In this document: piece after piece, positions 38,072 to 47,130 of the stretch
Numbering within the stretch: position 1 is the stretch's first letter
Layout: each line of letters opens with the position of its first letter
Assembly: GCF_900156175.1 (NCBI RefSeq)
Contig: NZ_FTMV01000001.1
Coordinates: 124,001-188,000 of the forward strand
Length of the DNA stretch: 64,000 nucleotides
Source: Janthinobacterium sp. TND4EL3
GTDB taxonomy: Bacteria > Pseudomonadota > Gammaproteobacteria > Burkholderiales > Burkholderiaceae_D
Direction of reading: 5' to 3'
Notes under the pieces: model-generated
Told to the model about the DNA's origin: nothing
Database searches by the model: none
What the model saw: only the letters and a program-made list of their open reading frames with translations
Program-made: the position numbers and the translations under genes

Positions 38072-39531
38072 GGGGGATTCTTTGCATTCTTGTCGAGGAA
38101 AACGGCGGGCAGGAACAGCGCCAGGCAGCCCAGCAAACTCCACATCAAGGTGCTGGAGAACGACACGAACATGGGGATCGCATTCAGGACCAGCACGATG
38201 ACCATGAAGACCTTGGCGATGCCACGGTGGCTCAGCTGGATGTTCTGCGCCTTGGCGCCGCCATGGAAGGCGGCGCCGAACCAGGCGGCCATCTGGTCAT
38301 AGGCGACGGGCACGGAGCGCGACCAGGTCATTTCCTCGTCCGTGAGTTCCGCCGCCAGCTTGGTCTGTCCCTGCTCGAATTCAAACACACGCGTGCTGTC
38401 GCCGACGGCCACCTTCCAGTTGAAGGCGCCCGCCGCGTACACGACCTGCGAGCCGTAGTCATACAGTTTGCGGTAGGTGACGCCATCGAGCGTGCAACTG
38501 GCGGCGTCCAGCGAGGCCCAGTTGGGCCAGTTCGGCAGCACGTTCGAGCGCGACCAGCCCTCGTCCGTTTCCACCAGCCAGAAGAAGCCGGCGCGTGCGT
38601 TGTACAGCAGGTATTCGTTCCACTCGCTGCCTTCGTCGTCGGCGCGGCGCATCATGCCGATCACCGTGAAATCCACATTGCCGATCTTCGCACTGGCGCC
38701 CAGTTCCAGCGTGATGTCGGCGTTGTCGTGCACCTGCTTGCCGATGGCCAGCACCTGCGCTTCGGGGCCGCTGGCATCGAGCTGCGCATGGCAGGCAGGA
38801 CACACCAGTTGCGCCGCCGCGCCAGGGACGTATTTGATGCCGCTGCCGCAGGAGGGGCAGTCGAGTGCATCGAGCTTGCCGCGGTACTTGCCGGCGCTTT
38901 TGGCGATAGCATCGTCGTCGCGCAGCAGCTGGCACTGCAAACCGTCCAGGGTGACGGCGACGCCCTGGTAGACGACCGGTTGCGGGCCATCCGTGTAGTC
39001 GAGCGTGACGAAGCTCGCGTAGTTGCGGAAGTCCGCCACCTGGATGCGCCAGCCGGCGCCCACCTTGAAGGGCAGCTCGCCCTGGCCGGCGATGCATTCG
39101 GCGCTGCGGATCTCGGCGGCCGTGTATGGTTCGCCGCAGATCGTGTAGCGCCTGCCCGGCGCCAGCTCGCCAAAGGCGGGCAGGGCATCCTGCGTGCCGC
39201 GCTCGCGCGTCAGCGTGTACAGGCCGGACGAGTCGCCCAGCCACGCCGTGCTGGCGTCGTCGAACAGCAGATACCACTCGTTCCACGTGCCGGCGCTGTA
39301 GCGCTGCTGGATGCGCCCGACGACGGTGAAGTGCACGCCGTCGTGCACGCCAGCCGTGCCGATCTGGATCGGCGAATAGTCTTCCAGGACGGCCGACATC
39401 TTGCCCAGGTCCCTGACGGCATCGGCGTCCTTGAGGATGGTGCTGTGGCAGTACTCGCACACGGCGAGCACGGAAGCATGCGAGCGGAAATGCACTTCCG
39501 CGCCGCAGCTGGGACAGGAAACAGTTTGCAT
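38068..39531 (-). CDS. DUF4178 protein with two zinc ribbons and C-terminal membrane helices
   Basis: A 487-residue protein built as two similar halves. Each half has a zinc ribbon (Cys6, 9, 25, 28 and Cys225, 228, 244, 247) followed by a DUF4178 beta domain, with matching GTWNEWYLLFDD and GSEWNEYLLYN strands. Two transmembrane helices lie at about residues 432-475 (VFMVIVLVLNAIPMFVSF, then WSLLGCLALFLPAVF). The soluble part probably faces the cytoplasm. DUF4178 genes are often found beside polyamine and SPFH genes; their biochemical role is not known to me. Confidence 0.85.
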   Translation of the reverse strand: MQTVSCPSCGAEVHFRSHASVLAVCEYCHSTILKDADAVRDLGKMSAVLEDYSPIQIGTAGVHDGVHFTVVGRIQQRYSAGTWNEWYLLFDDASTAWLGDSSGLYTLTRERGTQDALPAFGELAPGRRYTICGEPYTAAEIRSAECIAGQGELPFKVGAGWRIQVADFRNYASFVTLDYTDGPQPVVYQGVAVTLDGLQCQLLRDDDAIAKSAGKYRGKLDALDCPSCGSGIKYVPGAAAQLVCPACHAQLDASGPEAQVLAIGKQVHDNADITLELGASAKIGNVDFTVIGMMRRADDEGSEWNEYLLYNARAGFFWLVETDEGWSRSNVLPNWPNWASLDAASCTLDGVTYRKLYDYGSQVVYAAGAFNWKVAVGDSTRVFEFEQGQTKLAAELTDEEMTWSRSVPVAYDQMAAWFGAAFHGGAKAQNIQLSHRGIAKVFMVIVLVLNAIPMFVSFSSTLMWSLLGCLALFLPAVFLDKNAKNPP

Positions 39532-39551
39532 GCAGTCGTATTTCGCCCTAA

Positions 39552-40586
39552 TCAGCCGATCAGTTTTTTCAGCAGTTCAGCCTTGGCGCCGTCGTAGTCG
39601 GCCGGCGAAATGAGTCCCTTGTCCAATAAACCCTTGAGTTTTTCCAGGCGCGCCTCGATCGGTTCCTCGGCAGGTGGCGCCGCCGGAGCGGGGGCCGGGG
39701 CGGGCTGCTGCAGCGCACCGCCCATGCTTTGCGCCATCACCTGGCCGATCGACAGCCCGGCGCCGAGACCGGCGCCGATGCCGGCCATGCCGCCCTCATT
39801 CTGCGCCGCCAGCGGGATGGCATTGGCCACCTGGAATTTGGTGTAGCCGCTCATCTTGTCGGCGCCCATGCCGCCCTTCATGCCGGCGGAAATACGCTCG
39901 TCGAGCGCCGCCTGCAATTCCTCGGGCAGGCTGATGCTGGCCACGTTGAATTCATCGAGGCCCACGCCGTAGCGGGCAAACGCCTGCGCCAGGCCATCCT
40001 TGACTTCCTGCGCCATCAGCGCCTGGTTGGCCGCCATGTCGAGGAAGGGAACATTCGCGCCGCCCAGCGAGCTGGCCATGCTCGACATCAGAATGCCGCG
40101 CAATTGATCTTCCACCTCGTCGCGCGTATACACTTCGCGCGTGCCGCTGATCTCGGTGAAGAAGGTGCGGGCGTCGGCGATGCGGTATGAGTACATGCCG
40201 AAGGCGCGCACGCGGATCATGTCGAAATCCTTGTCGCGGATGGTGATCGGCTGCGGCGTGCCCCACTTGCGGCCAGTCTGCACGCGGGTGCTGAAGTAAT
40301 ACACGTCCGACTTGAAGGGCGAGTCGAACAGCTTGTCCCAGTTTTTCAGGTTGGTCAGCAGCGGCAAGGTCTGCGTCGTCAGCTTGTGCGTGCCGGGACC
40401 GAAGACGTCGGCGATCTTGCCTTCGTTGACGAAGACGGCGACCTGCGATTCGCGCACATTCAGGATGGCGCCGTTCTGGATTTCGAAGTCCTGCATGGGG
40501 AAGCGCCAAGCCAGTACGCCTTCCGTTTCTTCGTTCCACTGCAGTACGTCGATAAACTGCTTCTTGATAAAGCTGCCGAGGCTCAT
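39552..40586 (-). CDS. SPFH (band 7) domain protein with C-terminal SHOCT domain
   Basis: A 344-residue protein. The SPFH/virion-core-like domain covers about residues 25-235 (RESQVAVFVNEGKIADVFGP, then RAFGMYSYRIADARTFFTEI). A Gly/Ala/Met-rich linker with amphipathic helices follows, then a short C-terminal SHOCT-type helix pair (EARLEKLKGLLDKGLISPAD). Such proteins form membrane-associated oligomers and are linked to envelope or phage-shock-like stress responses. ATG 40586 is chosen over the longer frame because AAGGATATCC precedes it. It lies between the DUF350 and DUF4178 genes. Confidence 0.88.
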   Translation of the reverse strand: MSLGSFIKKQFIDVLQWNEETEGVLAWRFPMQDFEIQNGAILNVRESQVAVFVNEGKIADVFGPGTHKLTTQTLPLLTNLKNWDKLFDSPFKSDVYYFSTRVQTGRKWGTPQPITIRDKDFDMIRVRAFGMYSYRIADARTFFTEISGTREVYTRDEVEDQLRGILMSSMASSLGGANVPFLDMAANQALMAQEVKDGLAQAFARYGVGLDEFNVASISLPEELQAALDERISAGMKGGMGADKMSGYTKFQVANAIPLAAQNEGGMAGIGAGLGAGLSIGQVMAQSMGGALQQPAPAPAPAAPPAEEPIEARLEKLKGLLDKGLISPADYDGAKAELLKKLIG

Positions 40587-40617
40587 GTTGGATATCCTTG
40601 AATAAGATAAAACGGTG

Positions 40618-41004
40618 TCAGGAAATGCAGGCGGCGTTGATGGCGCCGATCGACAGGGAAATGGCGCCCAGCAAGCCGCCAAAGGCACTGTTGTTCGATT
40701 CGATCTGGTCCTTCGACATGCGCAGCAGGCGCGTGGTGACCACATAGGCGAGCAATTGCACCACCATGGCGCCGAAGGCCCAGGCGAAGAATTGCTGGTA
40801 GTCGGCCGTGTGCATCAGGGACGAGGCGATGGTGGCGGAAAATCCCAGCAGCGCGCCGCCCAGCGACAGGGCCGCCGCCTGGTTGCCCTGTCGAACCAGT
40901 AGCACTTCGTTATACGGCGTGACGCGCGTGTAGATGATAAAAAAGGCAATCAGCAGCGCGGCGGCCAGTATAAGATGGATCAGATAGTTTAGGATGGCGG
41001 GCAC
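40618..41004 (-). CDS. DUF350 four-helix membrane protein
   Basis: A 128-residue integral membrane protein with four hydrophobic helices. The DUF350 features are a conserved N-terminal LNYLIHLILAAALLIAFFII and the internal repeat segments GNQAAALSLGGALLGFSATI and NSAFGGLLGAISLSIGAINA. The start is GTG 41004 with GAGGAA about 6 bases upstream. It is the first gene of the minus-strand arm and is divergent, by 60 bases, from the membrane-fused spermidine synthase gene. A shared control region is therefore likely. Confidence 0.88.
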   Translation of the reverse strand: MPAILNYLIHLILAAALLIAFFIIYTRVTPYNEVLLVRQGNQAAALSLGGALLGFSATIASSLMHTADYQQFFAWAFGAMVVQLLAYVVTTRLLRMSKDQIESNNSAFGGLLGAISLSIGAINAACIS

Positions 41005-41064
41005 GGCTTTCCTCGCAATGAGTATTTGATAACGTCAACGCATATTAGAACAAAAAAAAGTCCA

Positions 41065-42576
41065 ATGAACAAAAAGATTCTGATCTTGTCCGTCTTCGTG
41101 GTCGCCTCCTGCGGCCTCGCGTATGAACTGATCGCCGGCGCCATGTCCAGCTACCTGCTCGGCGATTCGATCCTGCAGTTTTCCACCATCATTGGCTGCT
41201 ACCTGTTTGCCATGGGGGTGGGCGCTCACTTTTCCAAGTATGTGCGGGACGACGACGTGCTTTCGCGCTTCGTCGACATCGAGCTGGCCGTGGGCCTGAT
41301 CGGCGGCTTGTCGGCCGCCATCCTGTTCATGACGTTTTCGTGGATGGCCGCGCCCTTTCGCACCTTATTGTATGTGATGGTGTTCCTGATCGGCGCACTG
41401 GTCGGCATGGAAGTGCCGCTGGTGATGCGCGCGCTGAACACGCGGCAAACCGAATTTTCCGAACTGGTCAGCCGCGTGCTCACCTTCGATTACCTGGGTG
41501 CGCTGGCCGTCTCCCTGCTGTTTCCGCTGGTGCTGTCGCCCTACCTGGGACTGGTGCGCACGGACTTTTTGTTCGGCATGCTGAATGTGGGCGTGGGCCT
41601 GTGGAGCATTTACGTGTTTCGCGCCGAGCTGAAGAACCTCACGGGGCGCTTCCTGCGCGCCTGCGCCGTGCTGCTGCTGCTGGTGACCGGCTTTGCCATG
41701 TCGGACCGCATGGTGGAGTGGGGCGAGCACGGCCTGTTCGGCGACCAGATCGTGTATTCCACCACGACGCCCTACCAGCGCCTGGTGATCACGCGCTGGA
41801 AGGACGATACGCGGCTGTACATCAATGGCAACCTGCAGTTCTCCTCGCGCGACGAATACCGTTACCACGAGGCGCTGGTGCACCCCGTGCTGGAAGCATT
41901 GCCATGGGCGCGCCGCGTGCTGGTGCTGGGCGGTGGCGATGGCCTGGCGCTGCGCGAAATCCTGCGTTATCCACAGATCGAACACGTCACCGTGGTCGAC
42001 CTCGACCCGGCCATGACGGCCGCGTTTACCACGCGCCCGGAACTGGCAAAGTTAAATAACAACGCGTTCTCGGACCAGCGCGTCACCGTCGTCAATGCCG
42101 ATGCCGCCGTCTGGCTGCGCAACAACGGCGACATGTTCGACGCGGCCATCGTCGACTTTCCCGATCCATCGAGCTTCGCGCTCGGCAAACTGTATTCGGT
42201 ACCGTTCTATGACCTGGTGAAAAAGCACCTGGCGGCCAAGGGCTTGATGGTGGTGCAATCGACCTCGCCCTTCTTTGCCCCGCACGCCTACTGGACCATC
42301 AATTCGACCCTGCGCGAAGTGGGCATGCGCACCTGGCCCTACCACGCTTACGTGCCCTCGTTCGGCGAATGGGGTTTTATCCTTGCCTCGCCCCAGCTCG
42401 ACTACACACCGCCGACGCAATACCGCCTGTCCATGCGCTACCTGAATGCGGACACCACGCGCGAGATGTTCATCTTCCCGCCCGACATGCAGCCGCTGCC
42501 GATGGCGCCGAACCGCTTGAATACCCAGTCGCTCGTGCATGAATTCGAGCAGGACTGGAACCGGGTGATCCGCTGA
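41065..42576 (+). CDS. Membrane-fused polyamine aminopropyltransferase (spermidine synthase-like)
   Basis: A 503-residue protein. The first ~205 residues form about seven transmembrane helices (YELIAGAMSSYLLGDSILQF, FFLIGALV-type helices). The C-terminal half is a spermidine-synthase fold with RVLVLGGGDGLALREIL at about residues 285-301, VVDLDPAM, and the catalytic-loop segment VDFPDPSS around Asp364. It would use decarboxylated SAM from SpeD to aminopropylate putrescine or a membrane-linked amine. Its stop overlaps the next start (TGATG). Confidence 0.9.
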   Translation: MNKKILILSVFVVASCGLAYELIAGAMSSYLLGDSILQFSTIIGCYLFAMGVGAHFSKYVRDDDVLSRFVDIELAVGLIGGLSAAILFMTFSWMAAPFRTLLYVMVFLIGALVGMEVPLVMRALNTRQTEFSELVSRVLTFDYLGALAVSLLFPLVLSPYLGLVRTDFLFGMLNVGVGLWSIYVFRAELKNLTGRFLRACAVLLLLVTGFAMSDRMVEWGEHGLFGDQIVYSTTTPYQRLVITRWKDDTRLYINGNLQFSSRDEYRYHEALVHPVLEALPWARRVLVLGGGDGLALREILRYPQIEHVTVVDLDPAMTAAFTTRPELAKLNNNAFSDQRVTVVNADAAVWLRNNGDMFDAAIVDFPDPSSFALGKLYSVPFYDLVKKHLAAKGLMVVQSTSPFFAPHAYWTINSTLREVGMRTWPYHAYVPSFGEWGFILASPQLDYTPPTQYRLSMRYLNADTTREMFIFPPDMQPLPMAPNRLNTQSLVHEFEQDWNRVIR

Positions 42577-44207
42577 TGCAGCGCCGCTCCTTCATGCTGT
42601 GGGCTGCCGGTGGCACGGCGGCGGCCGCCGCCGGCATCGGCAGCATCGCCGCGTATCTGCGCTGGCAGGAAATCACGCCCAGGGTGCTGTATCCGGGCCG
42701 CAGCGAGGGACACTATTTGCGCAAGCTGCTGCGCGAGCGCACGGCGCTGCCGCCGCCATCGCGCACCATGACGACCGACGTGGCCATCCTCGGCTCCGGC
42801 ATCGCCGGCCTGACGGCCGCCTGGCGCCTGAACAAGCTGGGGCACACGGATTTCCTGATGGTCGACGGCCCGCAACCGTATGGCAATGCGGCCGGCGGCC
42901 ACTTCGGCGACCTCGCTTATCCGACCGGTGGCCATTACCTGCCGCTGCCTTCGCCCGAATCGACCCATGTGCGCGAGATCCTGTTCGACCTGGGGATCAT
43001 CGAGCGCGATCCGCAGGCGGAAAAGCCATATTACGACGAACGCTACATCCTGCACGCGCCCGAGGAACGATTGCTGTTCAACGGCCAGTGGCAGGACGGC
43101 TTTATTCCCACCGAAGGCGTGCAGGCGGAAGAGCTGGCGCAGCACCGGCGTTTCTTCGCGCAGGTAGAGCAGCTGCGCCAGGCGCGCGGCAACGACGGCA
43201 AGCGCGTGTTCGTGTTCCCCACCGTGGAGTCGTCGCAAGACCCGGCCTGGCAGGCGCTCGACACCATCACCTTGAAAGCCTGGATGGAGCAACACGGCTA
43301 TACCTCGCCCACCCTGCACTGGTACTTGAACTACTGCTGCCGCGACGACTATGGCACGCGCTACGACCAGGTGTCGGCCTGGGCCGGCCTGCACTACTAC
43401 TGCAGCCGCTGGGGCCAGGCGGCCAACGCCGGCAACGGCGCCTGGCTGACTTGGCCGGGTGGCATGCAACCGGTCGCCACGGCCATGGAGCAGGCGTCGG
43501 GCGTCAAACGTCATGCGGGCACGGTGGTTTCCGTGACCACCACAAAACAGGGCGTGGAGGCGCTGTGCCTGGAGCTGGTCGACGGTCAGCCGCGCACCTA
43601 TTTGGTCCGCGCACGCAAGGCCATCTGCGCCATGCCTTTGTACGTGGCATCGCGCGTGGTGAACAACATCGCCGACTATGGCTTTGACGCGAAACGCGAT
43701 ACGCCCGCGTATGCGCCGTGGATGGTGGCGAATTTTTTACTTAAGCGCTTTCCCGACGAATTGCCGCATGCGCCCCTGTGCTGGGACAACGTGGTGTACC
43801 AGGAACCGGGCCTGGGCTACGTCGTCTCGACCCACCAGGATATCCGCGTGCGCCCGCCCGAGAAAACCGTCTTCAGCGCCTACGTGGCCCTGTCCGACCG
43901 CACGCCGCAGGAAGCGCGCAAGTGGCTCGACACAGCCACGCCGCAGCAATTGCTGGCGCTGGCCAGCGTCGATTTGAAGACGGCGTATGGGCGCGATTTT
44001 GCCAGCTGCGTCGAGCGCGTCGACATCACCGTGCGCGGCCACGCCATGGCGGCTCCCTTACCGGGATTTCGCAGCAACGCGGGCTTGAAGGCGCTGCGCG
44101 AGCACGATGGCGCGATCCTGTTCGCGCATGCCGATTTGTCGGGCTTTTCCGTGTTCGAGGAAGCGGCGTGGTGGGGGGACAGGGCCGCGCGGCTGGCGAC
44201 TGCATGA
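42576..44207 (+). CDS. Tat-exported FAD-dependent amine-oxidase-like protein
   Basis: A 543-residue flavoprotein. The N-terminus MQRRSFMLWAAGGTAAAAAG is a twin-arginine-type signal with RRSFM. The FAD-binding motif VAILGSGIAGLTAAWRLNKL begins near residue 69, and the C-terminus carries the LFAHADLSGFSVFEEAAWWG segment typical of the amine oxidase fold. Export and coupling to the spermidine-synthase gene suggest oxidation of a polyamine or polyaminated product in the periplasm. It could also be a desaturase-like relative; the substrate is not evident. GC-rich codon use ends abruptly after it. Confidence 0.85.
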   Translation: MQRRSFMLWAAGGTAAAAAGIGSIAAYLRWQEITPRVLYPGRSEGHYLRKLLRERTALPPPSRTMTTDVAILGSGIAGLTAAWRLNKLGHTDFLMVDGPQPYGNAAGGHFGDLAYPTGGHYLPLPSPESTHVREILFDLGIIERDPQAEKPYYDERYILHAPEERLLFNGQWQDGFIPTEGVQAEELAQHRRFFAQVEQLRQARGNDGKRVFVFPTVESSQDPAWQALDTITLKAWMEQHGYTSPTLHWYLNYCCRDDYGTRYDQVSAWAGLHYYCSRWGQAANAGNGAWLTWPGGMQPVATAMEQASGVKRHAGTVVSVTTTKQGVEALCLELVDGQPRTYLVRARKAICAMPLYVASRVVNNIADYGFDAKRDTPAYAPWMVANFLLKRFPDELPHAPLCWDNVVYQEPGLGYVVSTHQDIRVRPPEKTVFSAYVALSDRTPQEARKWLDTATPQQLLALASVDLKTAYGRDFASCVERVDITVRGHAMAAPLPGFRSNAGLKALREHDGAILFAHADLSGFSVFEEAAWWGDRAARLATA

Positions 44208-44497
44208 TAGATTGAAAGCAGTACCGGATTCTTGCTCAAGGTGTCTGAGGAATACCCGATCAAGAACGAGATACTGCTTCTCGGCTATGGCAGTCAGTTT
44301 ATCAACCATCCCACCAGCAACCGCAGCGGCGTGCGTGCCAGTTTGACACCCTCGCTGACATAGATCATCGATTGGCGTTAGGGAAGTACTGATCAATTCG
44401 CTTTCGTAGCGACTTTGGCGTGCCAAATGGTCGACTGACTAGTTGCTCAAGCCCATTTCTCGCTCCATTCGACGCGATGTTTCGCGTCTTTCTGTCA
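44208..44497. other. Gene-free stretch before the IS5-type remnant
   Basis: Open frames here carry no recognisable family or ribosome-binding site. The minus strand holds a decayed peptide-like stretch (AEKQYLVLDRVFLRHLEQES) that resembles transposase debris. I see no intact gene. Confidence 0.4.
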
Positions 44498-45437
44498 TCA
44501 GGACGGACTATGGGATTCGGTGATCGTAAAGCGCCTGCCGGCCAGCAGCAGATTGGCAAAGGCGAACAGCGTATAGGGCTGTGTGGTGTTCTTCGCCAGG
44601 CCTCGATAACGCATTCTTCGATGACGAAACCGGTTCTTGACGACATGGGACGGATGCTCGACTTTCGCCCGGACGCTGGCCTTCAGATGCTCGAGCTTTT
44701 CCATCAAGCGTCCCAGTTTATTGTTGGGCAGCGCCTTGCGTTTGGAGCGCTTCATGGCCACATGCCACGTCACCGATTTGCAGATATTTTCAAGCCGCTT
44801 TTCCACGCCCTGGTAGCCGGCGTCGCCGTGCGGCAGCGCATGCGTCGCGTCGGCGACATTTCCGTCCGTGCCGATGACGGTGTGCACCAGGCCCGAAGCG
44901 GCATCGACGCCGACGTGGGCCTTCATGCCGAAGTGCCAGTCATTGCCTTTCTTCGACGGGTGCATCTCTGGATCGCGCTTGCCGTCCTTGTTTTTGGTCG
45001 ACGGCGGCGCGGCGATTAGCGTGGCGTCGACGATGGTGCCTTCGCGCATCATCATGTCCGTTGATCGTATCTAAGACCTTGCGCTTCAGCCCGTTGGCTT
45101 CAAGCAGGTGGCGGAACTTCAGCAAGGTGGTTGCGTCCGGAGTCGACTCGCAGCCCAGATCGATGCCAACAAAGGAGCGAGTGGATTGGCTGTCGTAGAT
45201 CGCGTCTTCGATGCCTTCGTCAGACAAGCCGAATTATTGCTGGGCCACATAAATGCGCAGCATGCGCGCCAGTCCGATCAGTGGCCGGCCGGCGCCTTCG
45301 ACCTTCGGATAGAACGGCTCGATCAGTTTGTGCAGCTTGCCCCACGGCGTCACGCTGTCGATCTCGGCCAGGAAGCGGTCGCGCCGCGTCAGCTTTTTCT
45401 TGGCGGCGTATTAAAGGTCGGAAAAACTCTTTTGCAT
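44498..45437 (-). pseudogene. IS5-family transposase, disrupted
   Basis: The full translation reads like an IS5-type DDE transposase. An N-terminal stretch KKKLTRRDRFLAEIDSVTPW is followed by YDSQSTRSFVGIDLGCESTP, the DATLIAAPPSTKNKDGKRDP catalytic region and the YQGVEKR Asp/Tyr region. It is broken by stops at 45411-45413 and 45234-45236 (both TAA on the minus strand) and a frameshift near 45055-45062. I cannot identify the terminal inverted repeats. It is therefore a dead copy; movement would need help from an intact relative. Confidence 0.88.
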
Positions 45438-46284
45438 GACTGATGGCGAACAGTCAGGATGCCGTTATTGTCTCAGGTAGGTCCACCGCAGGGAACGGTG
45501 TTTGATGAATAAATCAGTGCCTTCCTAAGTGTCATAGTGACCGACGTGTAGGTTAAACCTGGTGAGTCGCCTGGCAGATCTGGGTAACATTGATAAATTA
45601 ACATATTTGTGAAGATGATAGTTTTGGAGAGACTTTCCCTACTGCAACCATGTCATGATCTGTGTTCACAATCAACATCTGAAAGTGGCGTCTATGGTGC
45701 AACGTCAGGCACGAAGAAGTGTACTTGAACGGGTACGAGACGACACGCGATTTTAAGAGTGCACCGTCGTGATGACGATGCTCGATGACGTGGGTAGCGT
45801 CCGAACTATTGCTAAATGCTTTGGCCGTTTACCTAGTTCGATCAGCCGCGCAATTTGGCACAATTCCGATTTTGGAGTCTAAGATGCGCCGCGTCGAGTG
45901 GTATCAATACGCACACCGAAGATGAAATCAGGTAGCGTTCTTTTTTAAAGGGCCGTTATCGCAGAGAATGATTTCGCGTTTGCCAGTCCCGAACGGGGCC
46001 GAAAGCTGCGAGAGCGACTGACAGCCAGCGTTCAGCTCCACGAACTGGGCTTGGTCGCGCTCCGTGGTTTTGTTGACCGATCGAGCTTCTTTAGATCCCA
46101 CATTGGACCTACGTTTTTGATTGTGCAGGTGGTGACTTGTGAATAGCCAAGCGGATCTCGATAAACAATCAAAATTTTTTAATAAAAGCATTGACTTATT
46201 CCCCCTTACAAAATATTATTATTACGCAACATTTACTTTGTGATAATTTTTATTAAATTATACTTTTCAATAACCGGAGGATAT
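45438..46284. other. Insertion-sequence debris and AT-rich lead to the bacteriocin genes
   Basis: About 850 bases with no intact gene. It contains the IS30-type remnant noted separately. On the minus strand at 45928-46191 it holds an open frame with GKREIILCDNGP, which resembles the CDNGP motif of IS3-type integrases but lacks the rest. Base composition falls sharply from about 46150 onward. A GGAGG ribosome-binding site ends the stretch at 46276-46280. Confidence 0.5.
45770..45930 (+). pseudogene. IS30-family transposase N-terminal remnant
   Basis: In one frame the sequence reads SVRTIAKCFGRLPSSISRAI then WHNSDFG, which matches the N-terminal HTH of IS30 transposases (R-x-IA-x-x-GR-x-x-SxISR-x-I). 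A stop codon follows at once and no catalytic domain remains nearby. Confidence 0.5.
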
Positions 46285-46464
46285 ATGAAAGAAATGTCGA
46301 ACGTCGAAGTTGAACAGGTCAGTGGTGGCATTCCGATCGTACTGGCTGGACCAGCTATTGCGTTGGCTACTGCGGGTTTTGCTGCATTCAGCGCAGGCGT
46401 TGCTGCTGGCTACACGATGGTTAAAGACTATTATGCTCAGAAAAATGTTTCAGAGGCAAAATAG
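46285..46464 (+). CDS. Double-glycine-leader bacteriocin/microcin precursor 1
   Basis: A 59-residue precursor. The leader MKEMSNVEVEQVSGG ends in the double-glycine motif cut by C39 peptidases. The 44-residue core IPIVLAGPAIALATAGFAAF... is hydrophobic, Ala/Gly-rich, with a GVAAG (GxxxG) motif and a charged tail (YYAQKNVSEAK). GGAGG lies 4 bases before the ATG at 46285. The gene is very AT-rich, unlike the exporter genes downstream. The exporter at 47131-50581 has the matching peptidase, so secretion with leader removal is expected. Confidence 0.82.
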   Translation: MKEMSNVEVEQVSGGIPIVLAGPAIALATAGFAAFSAGVAAGYTMVKDYYAQKNVSEAK

Positions 46465-46596
46465 AATATTCTCCGTCTAAAAATAATGGTTGCATAAGAT
46501 CATCTCTGTTTTTTATTAAATACTTATATATAGGGTAATTTTATAGATTATATTGCATGGTTTAATGTATACTTTTGAATATTTTCTGGATACAAA

Positions 46597-46791
46597 ATGA
46601 TCTCTTGCACTAAGAATGATTTCTGCGGAATTCAAGAACTTAACGAGTTTGAAGTTGATAGTGTTGGCGGAGGAATTTCACCTGGTGTGGTATATGCTAT
46701 TCGGGTTGGACTTGCATTCGGAGGATTAGGTGTAGCTGGCGTTGTTGTCGGTGGTTTGGCAGCGTACGCAATTTACGAAATGGCAAATTAA
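46597..46791 (+). CDS. Double-glycine-leader bacteriocin/microcin precursor 2
   Basis: A 64-residue precursor. The leader MISCTKNDFCGIQELNEFEV continues DSVGG and ends in a triple glycine, so cleavage could fall after the second or third Gly. The core of about 38 residues (ISPGVVYAIRVGLAFGGLGV and on) has two GxxxG motifs, GLAFG and GVVVG, as in two-peptide class IIb bacteriocins. The leader carries two cysteines, which is unusual. It follows precursor 1 by 132 AT-rich bases and is closed by a terminator-like hairpin. Confidence 0.78.
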   Translation: MISCTKNDFCGIQELNEFEVDSVGGGISPGVVYAIRVGLAFGGLGVAGVVVGGLAAYAIYEMAN

Positions 46792-46803
46792 ATTTTTTTA
46801 TTT

Positions 46804-46855
46804 TGCACTTCATTGTTGAAAATATAAACAAATTTTTACTTTGAAGTGCATTTTT
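46804..46855 (+). terminator. Terminator-like hairpin after precursor 2
   Basis: TGCACTTCA (46804-46812) pairs with TGAAGTGCA (46842-46850), with an inner TTGTT / AACAA stem in the loop and TTTTT after it. It would separate the precursors from the downstream genes or attenuate read-through. Confidence 0.65.
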
Positions 46856-46899
46856 AATTTTTTAACTTAATATTTTTATTAAAAATTATTGGTGTTTAT

Positions 46900-47067
46900 A
46901 TGCATAATTTATCATCAAAAAAACAAATTATCATAATTTCGGTCGTTTTCATTGGTTTCGTTATTTTTTGCATTGGCGTTAGATTTGGATATGTCATCGT
47001 GAGTGAAAATTTAAGAAAAAATATTAGTTCTGATAGTAAAATTTCTAGTCAAAAAATTGAAAATTAG
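46900..47067 (+). CDS. Candidate bacteriocin immunity protein (55 residues, one membrane helix)
   Basis: Reads MHNLSSKKQIIIISVVFIGF, then a single transmembrane helix ending near residue 29, and a Ser/Lys/Asn-rich tail ending SQKIEN. It has an ATG at 46900, a weak GGTG box before it, and the same extreme AT-richness as the precursors. It sits between the precursors and their exporter genes, the usual place of a small membrane immunity protein. No family is recognised, so the role is inference from size, topology and position. Confidence 0.6.
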   Translation: MHNLSSKKQIIIISVVFIGFVIFCIGVRFGYVIVSENLRKNISSDSKISSQKIEN

Positions 47068-47130
47068 GTTTTATTTAAAATTTAGATCATTTTTAAAAAG
47101 TAAATTATTTTGCGTGATCAACCGAGTGTA

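Noticed and set aside
45928..46191. 87-codon minus-strand frame with CDNGP
   Set aside because: The motif hints at an IS3-type integrase but the rest does not match; treated as debris, not as a gene.
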